From contig JNKK01000002.1 in NCBI GenBank assembly GCA_000702845.1, positions 62,001 to 126,000 on the forward strand: DNA of 64,000 nt. Reading direction: 5' to 3'. The notes below the pieces were generated by a model. It saw only the letters and a list, made by a program, of their open reading frames with translations, had not been told where the DNA came from and made no database searches. Both the position numbers and the translations under genes were made by a program. The stretch is from Lachnospiraceae bacterium FE2018. Its GTDB lineage: Bacteria; Bacillota; Clostridia; Lachnospirales; Lachnospiraceae. Positions 16,135-25,827 of this stretch are shown here, piece by piece. Each line of letters opens with the position of its first letter. Position 1 is the stretch's first letter.

Positions 16135-17404
16135 TAATAATAAAGAAGAAAGAAATGTGCCGGAGAATTTGTCCGGGCAGAAGAGAAAACGGATCCGGAT
16201 CCGGCCTGTTCTGCTGGCGGCAGCGTTGACAGGCTGTTCGGTTTTCACATTGCTGGATGCCTTTGTCATACCACGGGATGTCGTGACGCTGGAATCGGTA
16301 CAGGCTGCAGCGGCAAATGATACGGCTGCTGAAGACAGAGCAGCGGCGGCAGACAATGCTGCAGCGGCAGAAGATGCGGCAGCGAATACACAGGAATCGG
16401 AAACAGAAGATCAGTCCGGCGCAGCGAATGCCGGAGATGAAAGCGGAACAAAGCATAAACATAAGCCGGGCGGGAAAGGAAACGGTTCCGGCAGACCGGG
16501 TTCAGGAAAAGGGAAACCGGGAAAGAAGGGAAGCGGATCATCGGAAAGCGGTTCATCTGACGAACAGAAGGAAAGCAGGAATCAATCCGAAAGCAGCCTT
16601 GAAGACAATGCGGACAGTGCAGATGCCGGCAGCCAGGAGAATCAGTCCGGCGAAACCGCAGAGGCAGCGGTTGTCACATCCGACAGCTATCAGGCCGACG
16701 GCGTATCGGTTACACTGACCGAAGAACGCGTATATGATACAGAAGTCTATATCGCGGACATTCAGCTGGATGATCCCACAAAGCTGCTGTCCGGTCTTGC
16801 GGATAACAGTTTCGGGCGGAATCTCAGTCAGAAGACGTCAGAGATGGCTTCCTCGCTGGGTGCAGTTCTGGCAATCAACGGCGATTATTACGGGTTCCGG
16901 GACACAGGGTATGTCATGCGGAACGGCTATCTGTACCGCAGCACGGCGCGAAGCGGCAGCGGCAATGAAGATCTTGTAATCTATGACGACGGTACCATGG
17001 AGATCATCGATGAATCAGAGGTGACGGCGGAAGAACTGTCCGAAAAGGGAGCGGTTCAGATTTATTCATTCGGACCCGGCCTGATCAGCAGCGGAACGGT
17101 GACGGTCACGGAGGGTGACGAAGTAGATCAGTCGATGCGGAGCAACCCGAGGACAGCGATCGGCATGGTTGAACCGGGACACTATGTTATGGTTGTCTCG
17201 GACGGCAGAACAGATGAGAGCGCAGGCTTGTCGCTGGCGCAGCTTGCAGAAGTGATGCAGAACGCAGGCTGTACAGAGGCGTACAATCTGGACGGCGGCG
17301 GTTCCACGACGATGTGGTTTAACGGAGAAATCGTAAACAATCCGACGGGCGGAAGAGGATCAAATGAAAGGGCGGTGAGTGATATTGTATACATCGAAAA
17401 ATAA
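16127..17404 (+). CDS. Exported phosphodiester glycosidase (NAGPA-like) domain protein
   Basis: A 425-residue protein. A cytoplasmic basic N-terminus is followed by one hydrophobic segment (about 26-46), then a long disordered region rich in Ala, Asp, Gly, Lys and Ser (about 60-185), then a phosphodiester-glycosidase domain of the NAGPA/DUF2233 type: VLAINGDYYGFRDTGYVMRNG, VQIYSFGPGLI, RTAIGMVEPGHYVMVVSDGR and EAYNLDGGGSTTMWFNGEIVN. Relatives remove a GlcNAc-phosphodiester cap or act on wall and exopolysaccharide components. It overlaps the GT2-GtrA gene by 8 bp, suggesting that both work on the same surface glycan. The anchor is most likely a membrane helix and not a cleaved signal, because no clear cleavage site is seen. 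Confidence 0.88.
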   Translation: MFDNNKEERNVPENLSGQKRKRIRIRPVLLAAALTGCSVFTLLDAFVIPRDVVTLESVQAAAANDTAAEDRAAAADNAAAAEDAAANTQESETEDQSGAANAGDESGTKHKHKPGGKGNGSGRPGSGKGKPGKKGSGSSESGSSDEQKESRNQSESSLEDNADSADAGSQENQSGETAEAAVVTSDSYQADGVSVTLTEERVYDTEVYIADIQLDDPTKLLSGLADNSFGRNLSQKTSEMASSLGAVLAINGDYYGFRDTGYVMRNGYLYRSTARSGSGNEDLVIYDDGTMEIIDESEVTAEELSEKGAVQIYSFGPGLISSGTVTVTEGDEVDQSMRSNPRTAIGMVEPGHYVMVVSDGRTDESAGLSLAQLAEVMQNAGCTEAYNLDGGGSTTMWFNGEIVNNPTGGRGSNERAVSDIVYIEK

Positions 17405-17789
17405 TACGGCAATCCGTACAATGAAAATTTATGCAGGGATTACCGTATTCTGTGCAGTTGTATTTCTTGTTTATGATCAGTTTTCCCACGGCGTCCGGTC
17501 TCCCTATATGACCTGGCTGTTCGCCTGGCCGCTGGTGTTCGGATGCGGACCGGCGCTGATCCGGCTGGCCGCAAAGCTGCCGGATCCGGATCTGCTGACA
17601 AAGGATATCTATCACACCGGCGTGATGGCAATGATGCTTTCCAGCCTGCTGCGCGGGGTTTTTGAGATCGCAGGGACTGCGTCGGATTACCAGAAAATTC
17701 TGATGAGCGCAGGGATTGCGCTGGCAGCGGCCGGCCTGCTGCTGTATGGATACAGGAGTTTTGTGGGCGGCAAAGCAGGGAGTCTGTAG
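17379..17789 (+). CDS. Small integral membrane protein, unknown function
   Basis: A 136-residue protein with three or four hydrophobic segments (about 15-33, 45-62, 82-98 and 107-125). The GTG at 17379 overlaps the previous gene by 26 bp and has a GGGCGG-like site; an ATG at 17421 (MKIYAGITVFC) is an alternative. No family was recognised. Position as the third gene of the glycosyltransferase/phosphodiester-glycosidase set suggests a role in the same envelope process. It ends 15 bp from the convergent gene at 17805. Confidence 0.7.
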   Translation: MILYTSKNNTAIRTMKIYAGITVFCAVVFLVYDQFSHGVRSPYMTWLFAWPLVFGCGPALIRLAAKLPDPDLLTKDIYHTGVMAMMLSSLLRGVFEIAGTASDYQKILMSAGIALAAAGLLLYGYRSFVGGKAGSL

Positions 17790-17804
17790 AAGTTACCGCA
17801 GCTT

Positions 17805-18449
17805 TTACAGCATCTGCCGCGCCTGGTTCAGCAGGCGGAAATAGATGAGTCCCGCGACCAGTGAAACAATGACTGCCAGGAAATTAACAATAGTACCGGC
17901 TGCAAACGCCTGTTTCGCAGATAAGACGGTCGCAAGCACATCCAGAACAAGAATGACGGCGTAAAAGATCAGAATCAGTTTCAGTGTGGCAAGTCCGGTC
18001 ACCTGCACGTCCCGGTCGTGTACGGCTCTGGCGAGATTGAGCGTTCCGCTTACGACATAGTATGTGACAAGGAATTCACAAAATGTTCCGACGAAGATGA
18101 ACAGTCCTTCAACAAGCGCGCCTCTGCCGGTTACAGCACTTTGTGCAATATTGGCAATGATGCTGACAAACAGTGCAGCCATGGCATTTTTAAAATTGGT
18201 TTCATCTTTTGAAGCGTTTGAAATACCGACAATTGTAAGGATAAATGCGGCAAGCGCGATTGCTGAGGAGAGGAAAAACAGTCCGCCGGAAGAAGTATTT
18301 GCGCTGACAAAGGAAGCCGCTGAATTCAGCGGACGCCCTTTCACGAACATGTGAATCATGGCAATGACAGCTGTAATGATAGAAATCAGTGCCAGAATTT
18401 CACCGATAAAAATTCTCCGAATGCCTTTTTTTGCATTTGCATAATCCAT
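17805..18449 (-). CDS. Integral membrane protein, unknown function
   Basis: A 214-residue protein with about five or six hydrophobic helices and few charged residues (for example IGEILALISIITAVIAMIHM and ALAAFILTIVGISNAS). GGGAGG precedes the ATG at 18449. No family was recognised with confidence. The fold resembles small uncharacterised clostridial membrane proteins. It is a single-gene unit: a good minus-strand promoter lies at 18491-18519 and the downstream neighbour is convergent. Confidence 0.75.
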   Translation of the reverse strand: MDYANAKKGIRRIFIGEILALISIITAVIAMIHMFVKGRPLNSAASFVSANTSSGGLFFLSSAIALAAFILTIVGISNASKDETNFKNAMAALFVSIIANIAQSAVTGRGALVEGLFIFVGTFCEFLVTYYVVSGTLNLARAVHDRDVQVTGLATLKLILIFYAVILVLDVLATVLSAKQAFAAGTIVNFLAVIVSLVAGLIYFRLLNQARQML

Positions 18450-18490
18450 GGAATAACCTCCCGATTTGTATAATACTTGAGCTGATTTTC

Positions 18491-18519
18491 ATTATCCACA
18501 GAATGGAAACCAATGTCAA
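18491..18519 (-). promoter_or_regulatory. Promoter for the membrane protein gene at 17805-18449
   Basis: On the minus strand TTGACA (18519-18514), 17 bp, GATAAT (18496-18491). The A-rich leader is about 35 nt. Confidence 0.7.
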
Positions 18520-18601
18520 CTCAGATGGGGCGATCTGAGATCGTGATTGAAACAGAACGATAAACGAAAAACGGGTAAACCCGGCAGAAACGACGATTTT
18601 C

Positions 18602-18630
18602 TTGACAATTCAGCAGGCACTCGATAAATT
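18602..18630 (+). promoter_or_regulatory. Promoter before the MoxR/CoxE genes
   Basis: TTGACA (18602-18607), 17 bp, TAAATT (18625-18630). The expected start lies inside or at the foot of the hairpin at 18633-18659. Confidence 0.6.
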
Positions 18631-18632
18631 AG

Positions 18633-18659
18633 GGAGACAGAGGACACTGTCTCCTTTTT
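18633..18659 (+). terminator. Hairpin with T-run directly after a promoter
   Basis: GGAGACAG (18633-18640), six-base loop, CTGTCTCC (18647-18654), five T. It has terminator form but lies about 85 bp before the MoxR gene and right at the predicted transcription start. Confidence 0.7.
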
Positions 18660-18742
18660 ATCTGTACAGTTACAGATCTATCTGCAGAGGAGAGGGATGT
18701 CCGGTCTGAGTTGATCAAATGAAAAACAGAAAAGGAATCGTT

Positions 18743-19561
18743 ATGAAACAGCTTTCATTTAACCGCGACACACAATACGTTGCTTCCGCAGATTTGATGA
18801 ATACCGTAAATATTGCCATCGCGCTGCAAAAGCCGCTGCTGGTAAAAGGCGAGCCGGGCACCGGAAAGACGATGCTGGCGCAGGCTGTTGCCGACGCACT
18901 GGGAAAGAAACTGATTATCTGGAATATCAAGTCCACAACGAAAGCGCAGGACGGACTCTATGTTTATGATGTTGTTCAGAGACTTTACGACAGCCAGTTC
19001 GGCAATGCCGGCGTGGATGATATCGCCAGCTATATTAAATTCGGAAAGCTCGGCGAGGCATTTCAGTCCGACGAACAGGTTGTCCTTCTGATTGATGAAA
19101 TCGACAAGGCAGACCTCGAATTTCCAAACGACCTGCTGTGGGAACTTGATCAGATGGAATTCTATATTCCGGAGACGAAGGAGACAATCCGCGCAAAGCA
19201 GCGTCCGATTGTAATCATCACATCCAACGCGGAAAAAGAACTGCCGGATGCATTTCTGCGCCGGTGTATTTTCCATTACATTGAATTCCCGGATCCGGAA
19301 CAGATGGAAGATATTATCAACGTACACTTTGACCGCCTGGAAGACAAGCTGGTCTCGCAGGCAATTACTGCGTTCTATCAGGTCCGCCAGATGCGCGGCA
19401 TCGAGAAAAAGCCAAGTACATCCGAGCTGATCGACTGGCTCCGCGCCCTGACCGTCAGCGGCGTCAATCCGAAAAAGATAACAGGAACGATTCCCCTCGC
19501 CGGTGTCCTTCTGAAGAAGGACAAGGATCTGGCGGTACTGAACCGGAATCTGCGGCGTTAA
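18743..19561 (+). CDS. MoxR-family AAA+ ATPase
   Basis: A 272-residue AAA+ protein. The ATG at 18743 is preferred because AAAGGA lies 9 bp upstream. Walker A GEPGTGKT (36-43), Walker B LLIDEIDKAD (Asp118, Glu119), sensor IIITSN and the arginine finger region DAFLRRCIF are all present, followed by a C-terminal lid. MoxR ATPases work as chaperones that remodel or metallate partner enzymes, together with a VWA protein. Here the CoxE-like VWA gene follows 68 bp downstream, the canonical pairing. The substrate complex is not encoded nearby, so the client is unknown. Confidence 0.93.
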   Translation: MKQLSFNRDTQYVASADLMNTVNIAIALQKPLLVKGEPGTGKTMLAQAVADALGKKLIIWNIKSTTKAQDGLYVYDVVQRLYDSQFGNAGVDDIASYIKFGKLGEAFQSDEQVVLLIDEIDKADLEFPNDLLWELDQMEFYIPETKETIRAKQRPIVIITSNAEKELPDAFLRRCIFHYIEFPDPEQMEDIINVHFDRLEDKLVSQAITAFYQVRQMRGIEKKPSTSELIDWLRALTVSGVNPKKITGTIPLAGVLLKKDKDLAVLNRNLRR

Positions 19562-19629
19562 AGTCGTTTCCGGCCGGTATTAGATAGGATGAATGTATAA
19601 GAATGCACGCATTCCGAAAGGAAGAAAAA

Positions 19630-20826
19630 ATGTTCATAGAATACTTCTACCTGATGAGAAAGCGCGGCCTGGATGTGGCGCCGAATGAGTGGATGTCGCT
19701 TCTGGAGGCGCTGGAAAAAGGTCTGCACGGATCTACGCTGACAGGGTTTTATCATGTGGCCCGGGCGATTCTGGTAAAGAATGAGACGGAGTTCGACCGT
19801 TTTGATCAGATTTTTCTGGAATATTTTCAGGGGGTTCCGTTTCAGGGAGAGATTCCGGATGAACTGATGGACTGGCTGAATCATCCGTCGGAGAATCTGT
19901 TCCGGGAACTGGAGGAGCTGAAGGCGGCCGGTGTCCTGGATGAGACGCTGGAAGAATTGCTGAAACGGCTGGAGGAGCGGCTTGCGGAGCAGACAGAAGA
20001 GCACAACGGCGGCAATTACTGGGTCGGCACACAGGGGCGTTCCGCTTTTGGCAACAACGGCTGGCATCCCGGCGGGATCCGTGTCGGCGGGAAATCAATG
20101 CACCGCTCGGCGGTGGCAGTCGCGAGTCAGCGTGTTTACCGGGATTTCCGCAAAGACAATAAGCTGGATACCCGTCAGTTTCAGATGGCTTTCCGGCTGC
20201 TGCGGAATCTGTCCGCCCAAAGTAATGAAGAAGAGTTTGACGTGGATGCAACGATCCACGATACTTGCGAGAATGCAGGGACACTGCAGGTGCGCTATAA
20301 AAAAGCGCGGCGGAATACCATCAAGGTTCTGATGCTGATGGACAGCGGCGGTTCTATGGACTATTATGCCGGACTCTGCAGCCAGCTGTTTCAGGCGGCA
20401 GTTTCATCCCGGCATTTCAAGGAACTTCACACGTATTATTTTCACAATTGTATCGGATCCAATGTCTATACGGATCCGCGGATGAATTTTGACAGCGCTG
20501 TACCGTTTGAAAAGTTTCTGGCACAGTATGACAAGAGTTACCGCGTGATTCTGGTCGGAGACGCGGCGATGAATCCTTATGAACTGGATCATCCGCAGTA
20601 TAATTTCCAGACCCATTCGTACGGGCTGTCCGGGATTGAGTGTTTCCGGCAGATGAAACGGCATTTTCCGCATATCATCTGGCTGAATCCGGAGTCGATG
20701 CCGACGTACGATAACTACTGGACACGCACCCATCTGCAGTTGGCAGAGCTGTTCAATATGTTCGATCTCTCTGTGGACGGACTGGAGAGCGGTATGAAGC
20801 AGCTTCTGGTGCGGCGCGCAGGATAA
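19630..20826 (+). CDS. CoxE-like VWA-domain protein
   Basis: A 398-residue protein; the start at 19630 follows AAAGGA. The N-terminal half (1-130) is helical and acidic. The C-terminal half (about 215-398) is a von Willebrand A domain with the metal-site segment [15 protein letters not shown] and, later, [15 protein letters not shown]. It is the usual partner of the MoxR ATPase encoded just upstream; such pairs insert metals or activate enzymes. The MIDAS motif reads Asp-Ser-Gly-Gly-Ser rather than Asp-x-Ser-x-Ser. It is cytoplasmic, with no signal or membrane helix. Confidence 0.9.
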   Translation: MFIEYFYLMRKRGLDVAPNEWMSLLEALEKGLHGSTLTGFYHVARAILVKNETEFDRFDQIFLEYFQGVPFQGEIPDELMDWLNHPSENLFRELEELKAAGVLDETLEELLKRLEERLAEQTEEHNGGNYWVGTQGRSAFGNNGWHPGGIRVGGKSMHRSAVAVASQRVYRDFRKDNKLDTRQFQMAFRLLRNLSAQSNEEEFDVDATIHDTCENAGTLQVRYKKARRNTIKVLMLMDSGGSMDYYAGLCSQLFQAAVSSRHFKELHTYYFHNCIGSNVYTDPRMNFDSAVPFEKFLAQYDKSYRVILVGDAAMNPYELDHPQYNFQTHSYGLSGIECFRQMKRHFPHIIWLNPESMPTYDNYWTRTHLQLAELFNMFDLSVDGLESGMKQLLVRRAG

Positions 20827-20905
20827 AAACAGAAATGTAATCAGATCGACAACCGTTTCGCGGGATGACAGGCGGAATATCTGCCGGGAAGGTAAAAAAA
20901 TTGCG

Positions 20906-21265
20906 ATGAAAAACTCGAGCAGCTTTTTCGAAAACAGGGAATGCCGGTATTTTCCGTGCCATGAAGGGCAGGAGCCGTTTAACTGTCTGTTTTGTTACTG
21001 TCCTTTTTATCTGGAAGAGCGCTGTCCGGGCAATCCGGCATGGCTGAAAATCAAGAAGAAAACCGGTACGGACAACCCGGAAGCAGAGGCGTCAGGAATC
21101 CCGGGCGGGGATGAGGGCAACAGGTATAAAATCATCAAGGATTGCACGAACTGTACCTTCCCGCACATGCCGGAAAGCTATGAAGTGATCATTGACTGGA
21201 TCCGGAAGGCGAATGAAAGCCGGAAGTTCAGTGAAGAAATCTGGGAAAAGGCGGTTGAAATCTGA
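20906..21265 (+). CDS. Cysteine-rich small-domain protein
   Basis: A 119-residue soluble protein with a compact Cys/His pattern: [24 protein letters not shown] (five Cys and one His near 13-33), RCPGN, then CTNCTFPH near 85. This is the layout of the family named cysteine-rich small domain, probably a metal-binding fold; relatives sometimes lie near corrinoid genes, but their role is not settled. An acidic stretch of about 25 residues ([20 protein letters not shown]) separates the two Cys groups. It starts 79 bp after the CoxE-like gene and 64 bp before a Cof phosphatase, on the same strand. Confidence 0.8.
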   Translation: MKNSSSFFENRECRYFPCHEGQEPFNCLFCYCPFYLEERCPGNPAWLKIKKKTGTDNPEAEASGIPGGDEGNRYKIIKDCTNCTFPHMPESYEVIIDWIRKANESRKFSEEIWEKAVEI

Positions 21266-21329
21266 GTTCGGCATCCGGCAGTCTGCCGATGTGATTCTGA
21301 TAAAACAGATATTATTATAAAGGAGCAGT

Positions 21330-22181
21330 ATGGGAAAAAAACTGATATTTCTGGATCTGGACGGTACGGCACTGACGGATGACAAGAAGCTTCCCTCGGG
21401 AAACCGGAAAGCGATTGATGAGGCGATGGCAGCGGGTCATAAAATTGTTGTCACGACCGGGCGTCCGCTGGCGAGTGCCCGGAAGCAGGCATTACGGCAT
21501 GGTCTCGCAGGCCCCGGGAGCTACATTGTTGCCTACAACGGGGGTCTGATTTATGATGCGGAGCATGAAAAAGTGATTTTTCAGCAGACCATTGATCTTG
21601 AGACAGTCCGTGCGGTGTTTGCCGAGGCGGCAAGGCGCGGCGTGCATATTCAGGCTTACCGGGGCGACAAGGTTCTGGTGGATCCGCGCAATGAGGATGC
21701 AGAGCTGCGCAGCTACTGCAGCCTGATTGAGATTGATTATGAAGTGATTCCGGATATCGCGCAGCTTACGGACGAGCCGGTGAAGCTGCATTCCAGTACG
21801 CTCGCGCTGCAGCCGGGGGGAAGTGATTCGGAAGCAGTTGAACCGGATGCGGGTCTTGTCGCGCTGCGCGACTGGATCAACACCGAATATCCGGAAAAGC
21901 TGGATGCATTTCTTTCGGCGCCGGTCTATCTGGAGATTGTTTCTCACGGGATGAATAAGGGAATTGCAGTGCACAAAATGGCGGAACTGCTTGACTGCTC
22001 GATTGAAGATACGATTGCAATCGGAGATGAGGCAAATGACATCCCGATGATCCGCGAGGCGGGAATCGGAGCGGCGATGTGCAACGGACTCGCCGAAGCA
22101 AAAGATGCGGCGGATTACGTCACGGAAGCGGATAACAATCACAATGGCGTGGCAGAAGTTATCCGGAAGTTTGTTTTGTGA
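21330..22181 (+). CDS. Cof-type HAD phosphatase
   Basis: A 283-residue haloacid-dehalogenase-superfamily hydrolase. Motif I is FLDLDGTALTDDK (catalytic Asp near residue 9), motif II VVTTGRPLA, and motif IV IAIGDEANDIPMI near 230. The large cap domain between residues 85 and 200 is of the Cof/C2 type, which acts on sugar phosphates, FMN or related small phosphates. AAGGAG precedes the ATG. Substrate cannot be told from sequence. It closes the plus-strand group that begins with MoxR. Confidence 0.92.
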   Translation: MGKKLIFLDLDGTALTDDKKLPSGNRKAIDEAMAAGHKIVVTTGRPLASARKQALRHGLAGPGSYIVAYNGGLIYDAEHEKVIFQQTIDLETVRAVFAEAARRGVHIQAYRGDKVLVDPRNEDAELRSYCSLIEIDYEVIPDIAQLTDEPVKLHSSTLALQPGGSDSEAVEPDAGLVALRDWINTEYPEKLDAFLSAPVYLEIVSHGMNKGIAVHKMAELLDCSIEDTIAIGDEANDIPMIREAGIGAAMCNGLAEAKDAADYVTEADNNHNGVAEVIRKFVL

Positions 22182-22279
22182 TTAATAAATAAACCGCGCT
22201 GGATTTCTCCAACGCAGTCTGCTATGATAAAAATGTCTATATGGGGAGCGGCGGCAGGTCCGCCCTCCCTGTTCTCTTG

Positions 22280-22432
22280 TTAGGCCTCAATGTCTTTTTG
22301 GGTGTCCTCAATCAACTCATTGACCAGAAGCTTTGCCTGTTCGATGTCATTTTTTTCCAATGTCTCTTTGAGTTTCATAAGACTGCGAAGAAGTTTTCTG
22401 CTGTAAGCTACGAATTCTTTCATGTCCTCCAT
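22280..22432 (-). CDS. Small helical protein, 50 residues, unknown function
   Basis: A minus-strand reading frame of 50 codons with an excellent ribosome site (AAGGAGAGG, 4 bp before the ATG at 22432). The protein starts MEDMKEFVAYSRKLLRSLMK and ends LIEDTQKDIEA; it is strongly charged with heptad-like Leu/Ile spacing, so it is probably one or two amphipathic helices. After the stop there is a GC-rich hairpin (about 22241-22265). The plus-strand frame here has no ribosome site and is rejected. No family was recognised. It lies between convergent and codirectional genes with its own leader. Confidence 0.7.
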   Translation of the reverse strand: MEDMKEFVAYSRKLLRSLMKLKETLEKNDIEQAKLLVNELIEDTQKDIEA

Positions 22433-22516
22433 TTTTACCTCTCCTTATTTCAGTGATCCTGCCCTCGCCTGATTATTATAGTATAAAATAGAAGGGGCGA
22501 ATAGTCAACATAAAAA

Positions 22517-23467
22517 TTATCCGACGGTTTCTGTTTCGCTCAGCTGATGTGAGGCGGAAGTATTTGACTGCCTGTTCTGCCGGAACAGAGACGGCAGAAC
22601 ATCTGCCAGTATAACTGCGGCAAACATCAGGCTGCATCCGAACAGTTCCCGCGCGGACATTGCCTGCTGAAGAATCAGCCAGCCGGAGATGACGCTGATG
22701 CAGGATTCCATGCTCATCAGCAGAGACGCGACAGCCGGATGGATTCCTTTCTGTGCCACGATCTGCAGGGTGTAAGCGATTCCGCAGGAAAAGATTCCCG
22801 CATATCCGAGCGGAATCCATGCCGCAAAGAGCGCCTGGAAATCCGGCCGCACGAACAGGATCATCAGAACAATGGAGATAACACTTACGGTCAGAAACTG
22901 AATGCAGGACAGCGCGATGCCGTCAACCCTGTCTACGTAGTGATCAATTGCCAGAATGTGAAACGCGAAGACAAATGCGCAGATCAGTGTGTAAAAATCT
23001 CCCTTGTTCACGGAGAAAGATCCGTTGATGCAGATCAGATATAGTCCGGCGACCGCTAACAGGATCGCAAACCAGATGATACGGGATACTTTTTTTCCGA
23101 ACATCAGGGCAAATACAGGTACCAGAACGACATAGAATGAAGTAATAAATCCGGATTTTCCCGCAGTTGTGTATTTGATTCCATAGGATTGGATCGTGCT
23201 TGCGGCAAAAAGCAGAGTCCCGCAGAGAATGCCGCCGGTCAGATGAAGCTTCCGGTTTTCCTGGATCTGTATGCGCAGTTCCGGTTTCTTCGCCATGCGG
23301 ATCAGCATGACAATCAGAAGAAAGAAGAATGCCATAACTGAGCGCATGCCGTTGAAAACCAGCGGGTTAACTGTTTCCATGCCGACGCTCTGCGCCACAA
23401 AAGAGGTTCCCCAGATGGTCGCGGTCAGCAGGAGCAGGAGTGAATTACGAAATGTGTGTTGCTGCAT
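22517..23467 (-). CDS. EamA/DMT-family transporter
   Basis: A 316-residue membrane protein with about ten helices in two homologous EamA repeats. It starts LLLLTATIWGTSFVAQSVGM, and the second repeat includes GYAGIFSCGIAYTLQIVAQK and ASLLMSMESCISVISGWLIL, the PaStM-like segment of drug/metabolite exporters. AGGAA precedes the ATG at 23467. DMT proteins export amino acids, nucleosides or other small metabolites. It follows trpA by about 160 bp in the same direction, so it might export an indole or aromatic compound, but that is only positional. Confidence 0.92.
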   Translation of the reverse strand: MQQHTFRNSLLLLLTATIWGTSFVAQSVGMETVNPLVFNGMRSVMAFFFLLIVMLIRMAKKPELRIQIQENRKLHLTGGILCGTLLFAASTIQSYGIKYTTAGKSGFITSFYVVLVPVFALMFGKKVSRIIWFAILLAVAGLYLICINGSFSVNKGDFYTLICAFVFAFHILAIDHYVDRVDGIALSCIQFLTVSVISIVLMILFVRPDFQALFAAWIPLGYAGIFSCGIAYTLQIVAQKGIHPAVASLLMSMESCISVISGWLILQQAMSARELFGCSLMFAAVILADVLPSLFRQNRQSNTSASHQLSETETVG

Positions 23468-23626
23468 AGTGATAGATTCCTGATAATAGCAGCCGGATCA
23501 GTTTCCGTCTTGATCGGAACTATGATTCCGGATGTTTATGCTGAAACGCTACTATCTTAGCAGAATCGGGATGATCGGACAAGTATTACTTCAGTCCGGA
23601 CCGAAGCGAAGCGCAGACATCGCGGT
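23468..23626. other. Intergenic region with a degenerate repeat end
   Basis: No gene is seen. The stretch 23600-23632 (CCGAAGCGAAGC...CATCGCGGTTTAC) resembles the 3' end of the dispersed multi-hairpin repeat found at 25618-25806 and 62893-63075. Confidence 0.35.
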
Positions 23627-24397
23627 TTACAGGACCGCCTGTTTCATTTCATGTACATATGCGCCCACATATCCGGGTGCCTCCGTTCCGTGCAGTGCCA
23701 GCTGTTTGATGATGGCAGAGCCTACGATGACGCCGTCAGCAATGGCGGCCATTTTTTCTGCCTGTTCCGGTGTGGATATTCCGAAACCGATGGCACATGG
23801 AATATCCGTATTTTGCCGGACTATTTCAATGATGGATTTGAGATCGGTTTTGATTTCGCTGCGGGTGCCTGTCACGCCCAGACTGGACACGATGTATAAA
23901 AAGCCCTCCGCCTCTTTTGCAATCATTGCAATGCGGTTCTCGGAGGTCGGCGCGATCATGGAGATCAGATCAACGCCGTATTTCCGGCACAGCGGAAGAA
24001 ATTCTTCCTTCTCCTCGAACGGAAGATCCGGCAGGATCAGCCCGTCGACGGAGAGATCTTTGCAGGTGGAAATAAACCGTTCCGACCCGTAGGAGAATAC
24101 CACATTTGCATAAGTCATGAAAACCAGCGGGACGGTGACATCTTTCCTTAGCTCTGCGACAAAGGCGAAGATCTTATCTGTCGTGACACCGCCCTGCAGT
24201 GCCCGCAAATTGGCAGCCTGAATGACCGGCCCTTCTGCAGTCGGGTCAGAGAACGGAATCCCTAATTCAATGAGATCCGCGCCGTTTTCGACGGCTGTAC
24301 GGATGACGTTTCCCGTTGTTTCCAGATCCGGGTCACCGCAGGTGATAAAGGGGATAAATGCCTTGCCGTTCAGAAATGCTTTCTTAATATTACTCAT
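23627..24397 (-). CDS. trpA: Tryptophan synthase alpha subunit
   Basis: Cleaves indole-3-glycerol phosphate to indole and glyceraldehyde 3-phosphate; indole passes to TrpB. The ATG at 24397 ([21 protein letters not shown]) follows GGGGAGGA and overlaps the trpB stop by 8 bp. The product is 256 residues. Catalytic landmarks are [19 protein letters not shown] (Glu of the ELG motif), [10 protein letters not shown] (the catalytic Asp region) and GFGISTPEQ. Last gene of the trpEGDCFBA operon. Confidence 0.97.
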   Translation of the reverse strand: MSNIKKAFLNGKAFIPFITCGDPDLETTGNVIRTAVENGADLIELGIPFSDPTAEGPVIQAANLRALQGGVTTDKIFAFVAELRKDVTVPLVFMTYANVVFSYGSERFISTCKDLSVDGLILPDLPFEEKEEFLPLCRKYGVDLISMIAPTSENRIAMIAKEAEGFLYIVSSLGVTGTRSEIKTDLKSIIEIVRQNTDIPCAIGFGISTPEQAEKMAAIADGVIVGSAIIKQLALHGTEAPGYVGAYVHEMKQAVL

Positions 24398-25574
24398 GGA
24401 GATCCTCCCCTCTGTAGCGCGCAATAGCCGCGACGTCTTTGTCACCTCTGCCGGAAATGGTTATGACGATGATCTGATCCGGACGCATCTGCGGGGCAAT
24501 TTTCATGGCGTGGGCAACTGCGTGTGATGACTCAATAGCCGGTATGATCCCCTCGGTCCGGGAAAGATATTCAAATGCACAGACTGCCTCTTCGTCGGTG
24601 ACGGCGACATATTCGGCGCGGCCGGTGTCATGCAGATATGCGTGTTCCGGTCCGATGCCGGGATAATCCAGTCCGGCGGAGATGGAGTAGACCGGCGCGA
24701 TCTGTCCGTATTGATCCTGACAGAAATACGATTTCATACCGTGAAAAATCCCGGGTCTTCCGGTTGCGATGGTCGCGGCGGTTTCAAAGGTATCAATGCC
24801 CCTGCCTGCTGCCTCGCAGCCGATCAGCTGAACGTCTTTGTTTTCAATAAAATGGTAGAAACTGCCGATCGCGTTGGAGCCGCCCCCGACACAGGCGAGG
24901 ACTGCATCCGGAAGCCGGCCCTCTTTCTCCATGATCTGTTCTTTGATTTCACGCGAAATGACAGCCTGAAAATCCCGCACGATTGTCGGAAATGGATGCG
25001 GACCCATGACTGATCCCAGACAATAGTGGGTATCATCGATCCGGGAGGTCCATTCGCGCATTGCCTCAGACACTGCGTCCTTGAGAGTCGCCGTGCCGGT
25101 TTTTACAGGCACAACTTCTGCGCCCAGCAGGCGCATGCGGTAAACATTCAGTGCCTGCCGGACCGTATCTTCCTCACCCATAAACACGACACATTCCATA
25201 TCCAGGAGCGCCGCCGCAGTCGCTGTCGCGACGCCGTGCTGTCCGGCGCCGGTTTCCGCGATGAGGCGCGTCTTCCCCATCTTTTTCGCAAGCAGCGCCT
25301 GCCCGAGCACGTTGTTGATTTTATGTGCGCCGGTATGATTCAGGTCTTCACGTTTGAGATAAATCTTTGCGCCGCCCAGATCACGCGTCATTTTTTCTGC
25401 AAAATACAGACGCGACGGTCTGCCGGCATATTCGTTGAAGAGCGTCTGCAGTTCCTGCTGAAAGGCAGGATCGTCTTTGAAGTGATTGTATGCTTTTTCC
25501 AGCTCGATGACGGCGTTCATCAGGGTTTCCGGAATATATTGTCCGCCGTGGGAGCCAAATCGTCCTTTACGCAT
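24390..25574 (-). CDS. trpB: Tryptophan synthase beta subunit
   Basis: PLP enzyme that joins indole and serine into tryptophan. The start at 25574 ([19 protein letters not shown]) follows AAAGGA; the longer frame has no ribosome site. The product is 394 residues. [22 protein letters not shown] carries the PLP lysine, [16 protein letters not shown] the ammonia/serine site, and [10 protein letters not shown] binds the PLP phosphate. It is separated from trpF by 253 bp that hold the dispersed multi-hairpin repeat, the largest gap in the operon. Confidence 0.98.
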   Translation of the reverse strand: MRKGRFGSHGGQYIPETLMNAVIELEKAYNHFKDDPAFQQELQTLFNEYAGRPSRLYFAEKMTRDLGGAKIYLKREDLNHTGAHKINNVLGQALLAKKMGKTRLIAETGAGQHGVATATAAALLDMECVVFMGEEDTVRQALNVYRMRLLGAEVVPVKTGTATLKDAVSEAMREWTSRIDDTHYCLGSVMGPHPFPTIVRDFQAVISREIKEQIMEKEGRLPDAVLACVGGGSNAIGSFYHFIENKDVQLIGCEAAGRGIDTFETAATIATGRPGIFHGMKSYFCQDQYGQIAPVYSISAGLDYPGIGPEHAYLHDTGRAEYVAVTDEEAVCAFEYLSRTEGIIPAIESSHAVAHAMKIAPQMRPDQIIVITISGRGDKDVAAIARYRGEDLHE

Positions 25575-25617
25575 GGGTTTTCCTTTCTTTATATATAAGC
25601 GTATCTGCCTGCCGCGG

Positions 25618-25806
25618 CATTCCAATCTTCAACACAGGATTCTCGTGACTTCAGTCGTGAGAGGAATGTGCAAAATCAAATTCGTCTTCAACATGGGTTA
25701 AAAGCCCGTGTTGAAGATTGAGCCTCCGGCGGATCGCAGAGCTGCGCAAAGGAAGACGCACTTCGTGCGTTGCGCAGCTCGCGCGCGATCGAAGATCGCG
25801 ATTTAC
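25618..25806 (+). repeat. Dispersed multi-hairpin repeat, copy A
   Basis: About 189 bp nearly shared with 62893-63075. As read on the plus strand it contains four hairpins: CTCGTGAC/GTCGTGAG; CTTCAACATGGG/CCCGTGTTGAAG; GCTGCGCA/TGCGCAGC with inner GACGCAC/GTGCGT; and GCGATC/GATCGC. It lies between trpF and trpB, in antisense orientation relative to them. Short open frames inside it (PPADRRAAQRKTH) are an artefact of the repeat. Confidence 0.85.
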
Positions 25807-25827
25807 AAGCAGGATGCGCCGGAGGTT

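Noticed and set aside
18633-18659. ANTAR hexaloop site before the MoxR gene
   Set aside because: The six-base loop begins with A but the fourth base is A instead of G, and a second hairpin is absent.
22241-22456. Plus-strand frame of 71 residues
   Set aside because: It is antisense to the better supported 50-residue minus-strand gene and lacks a ribosome site.
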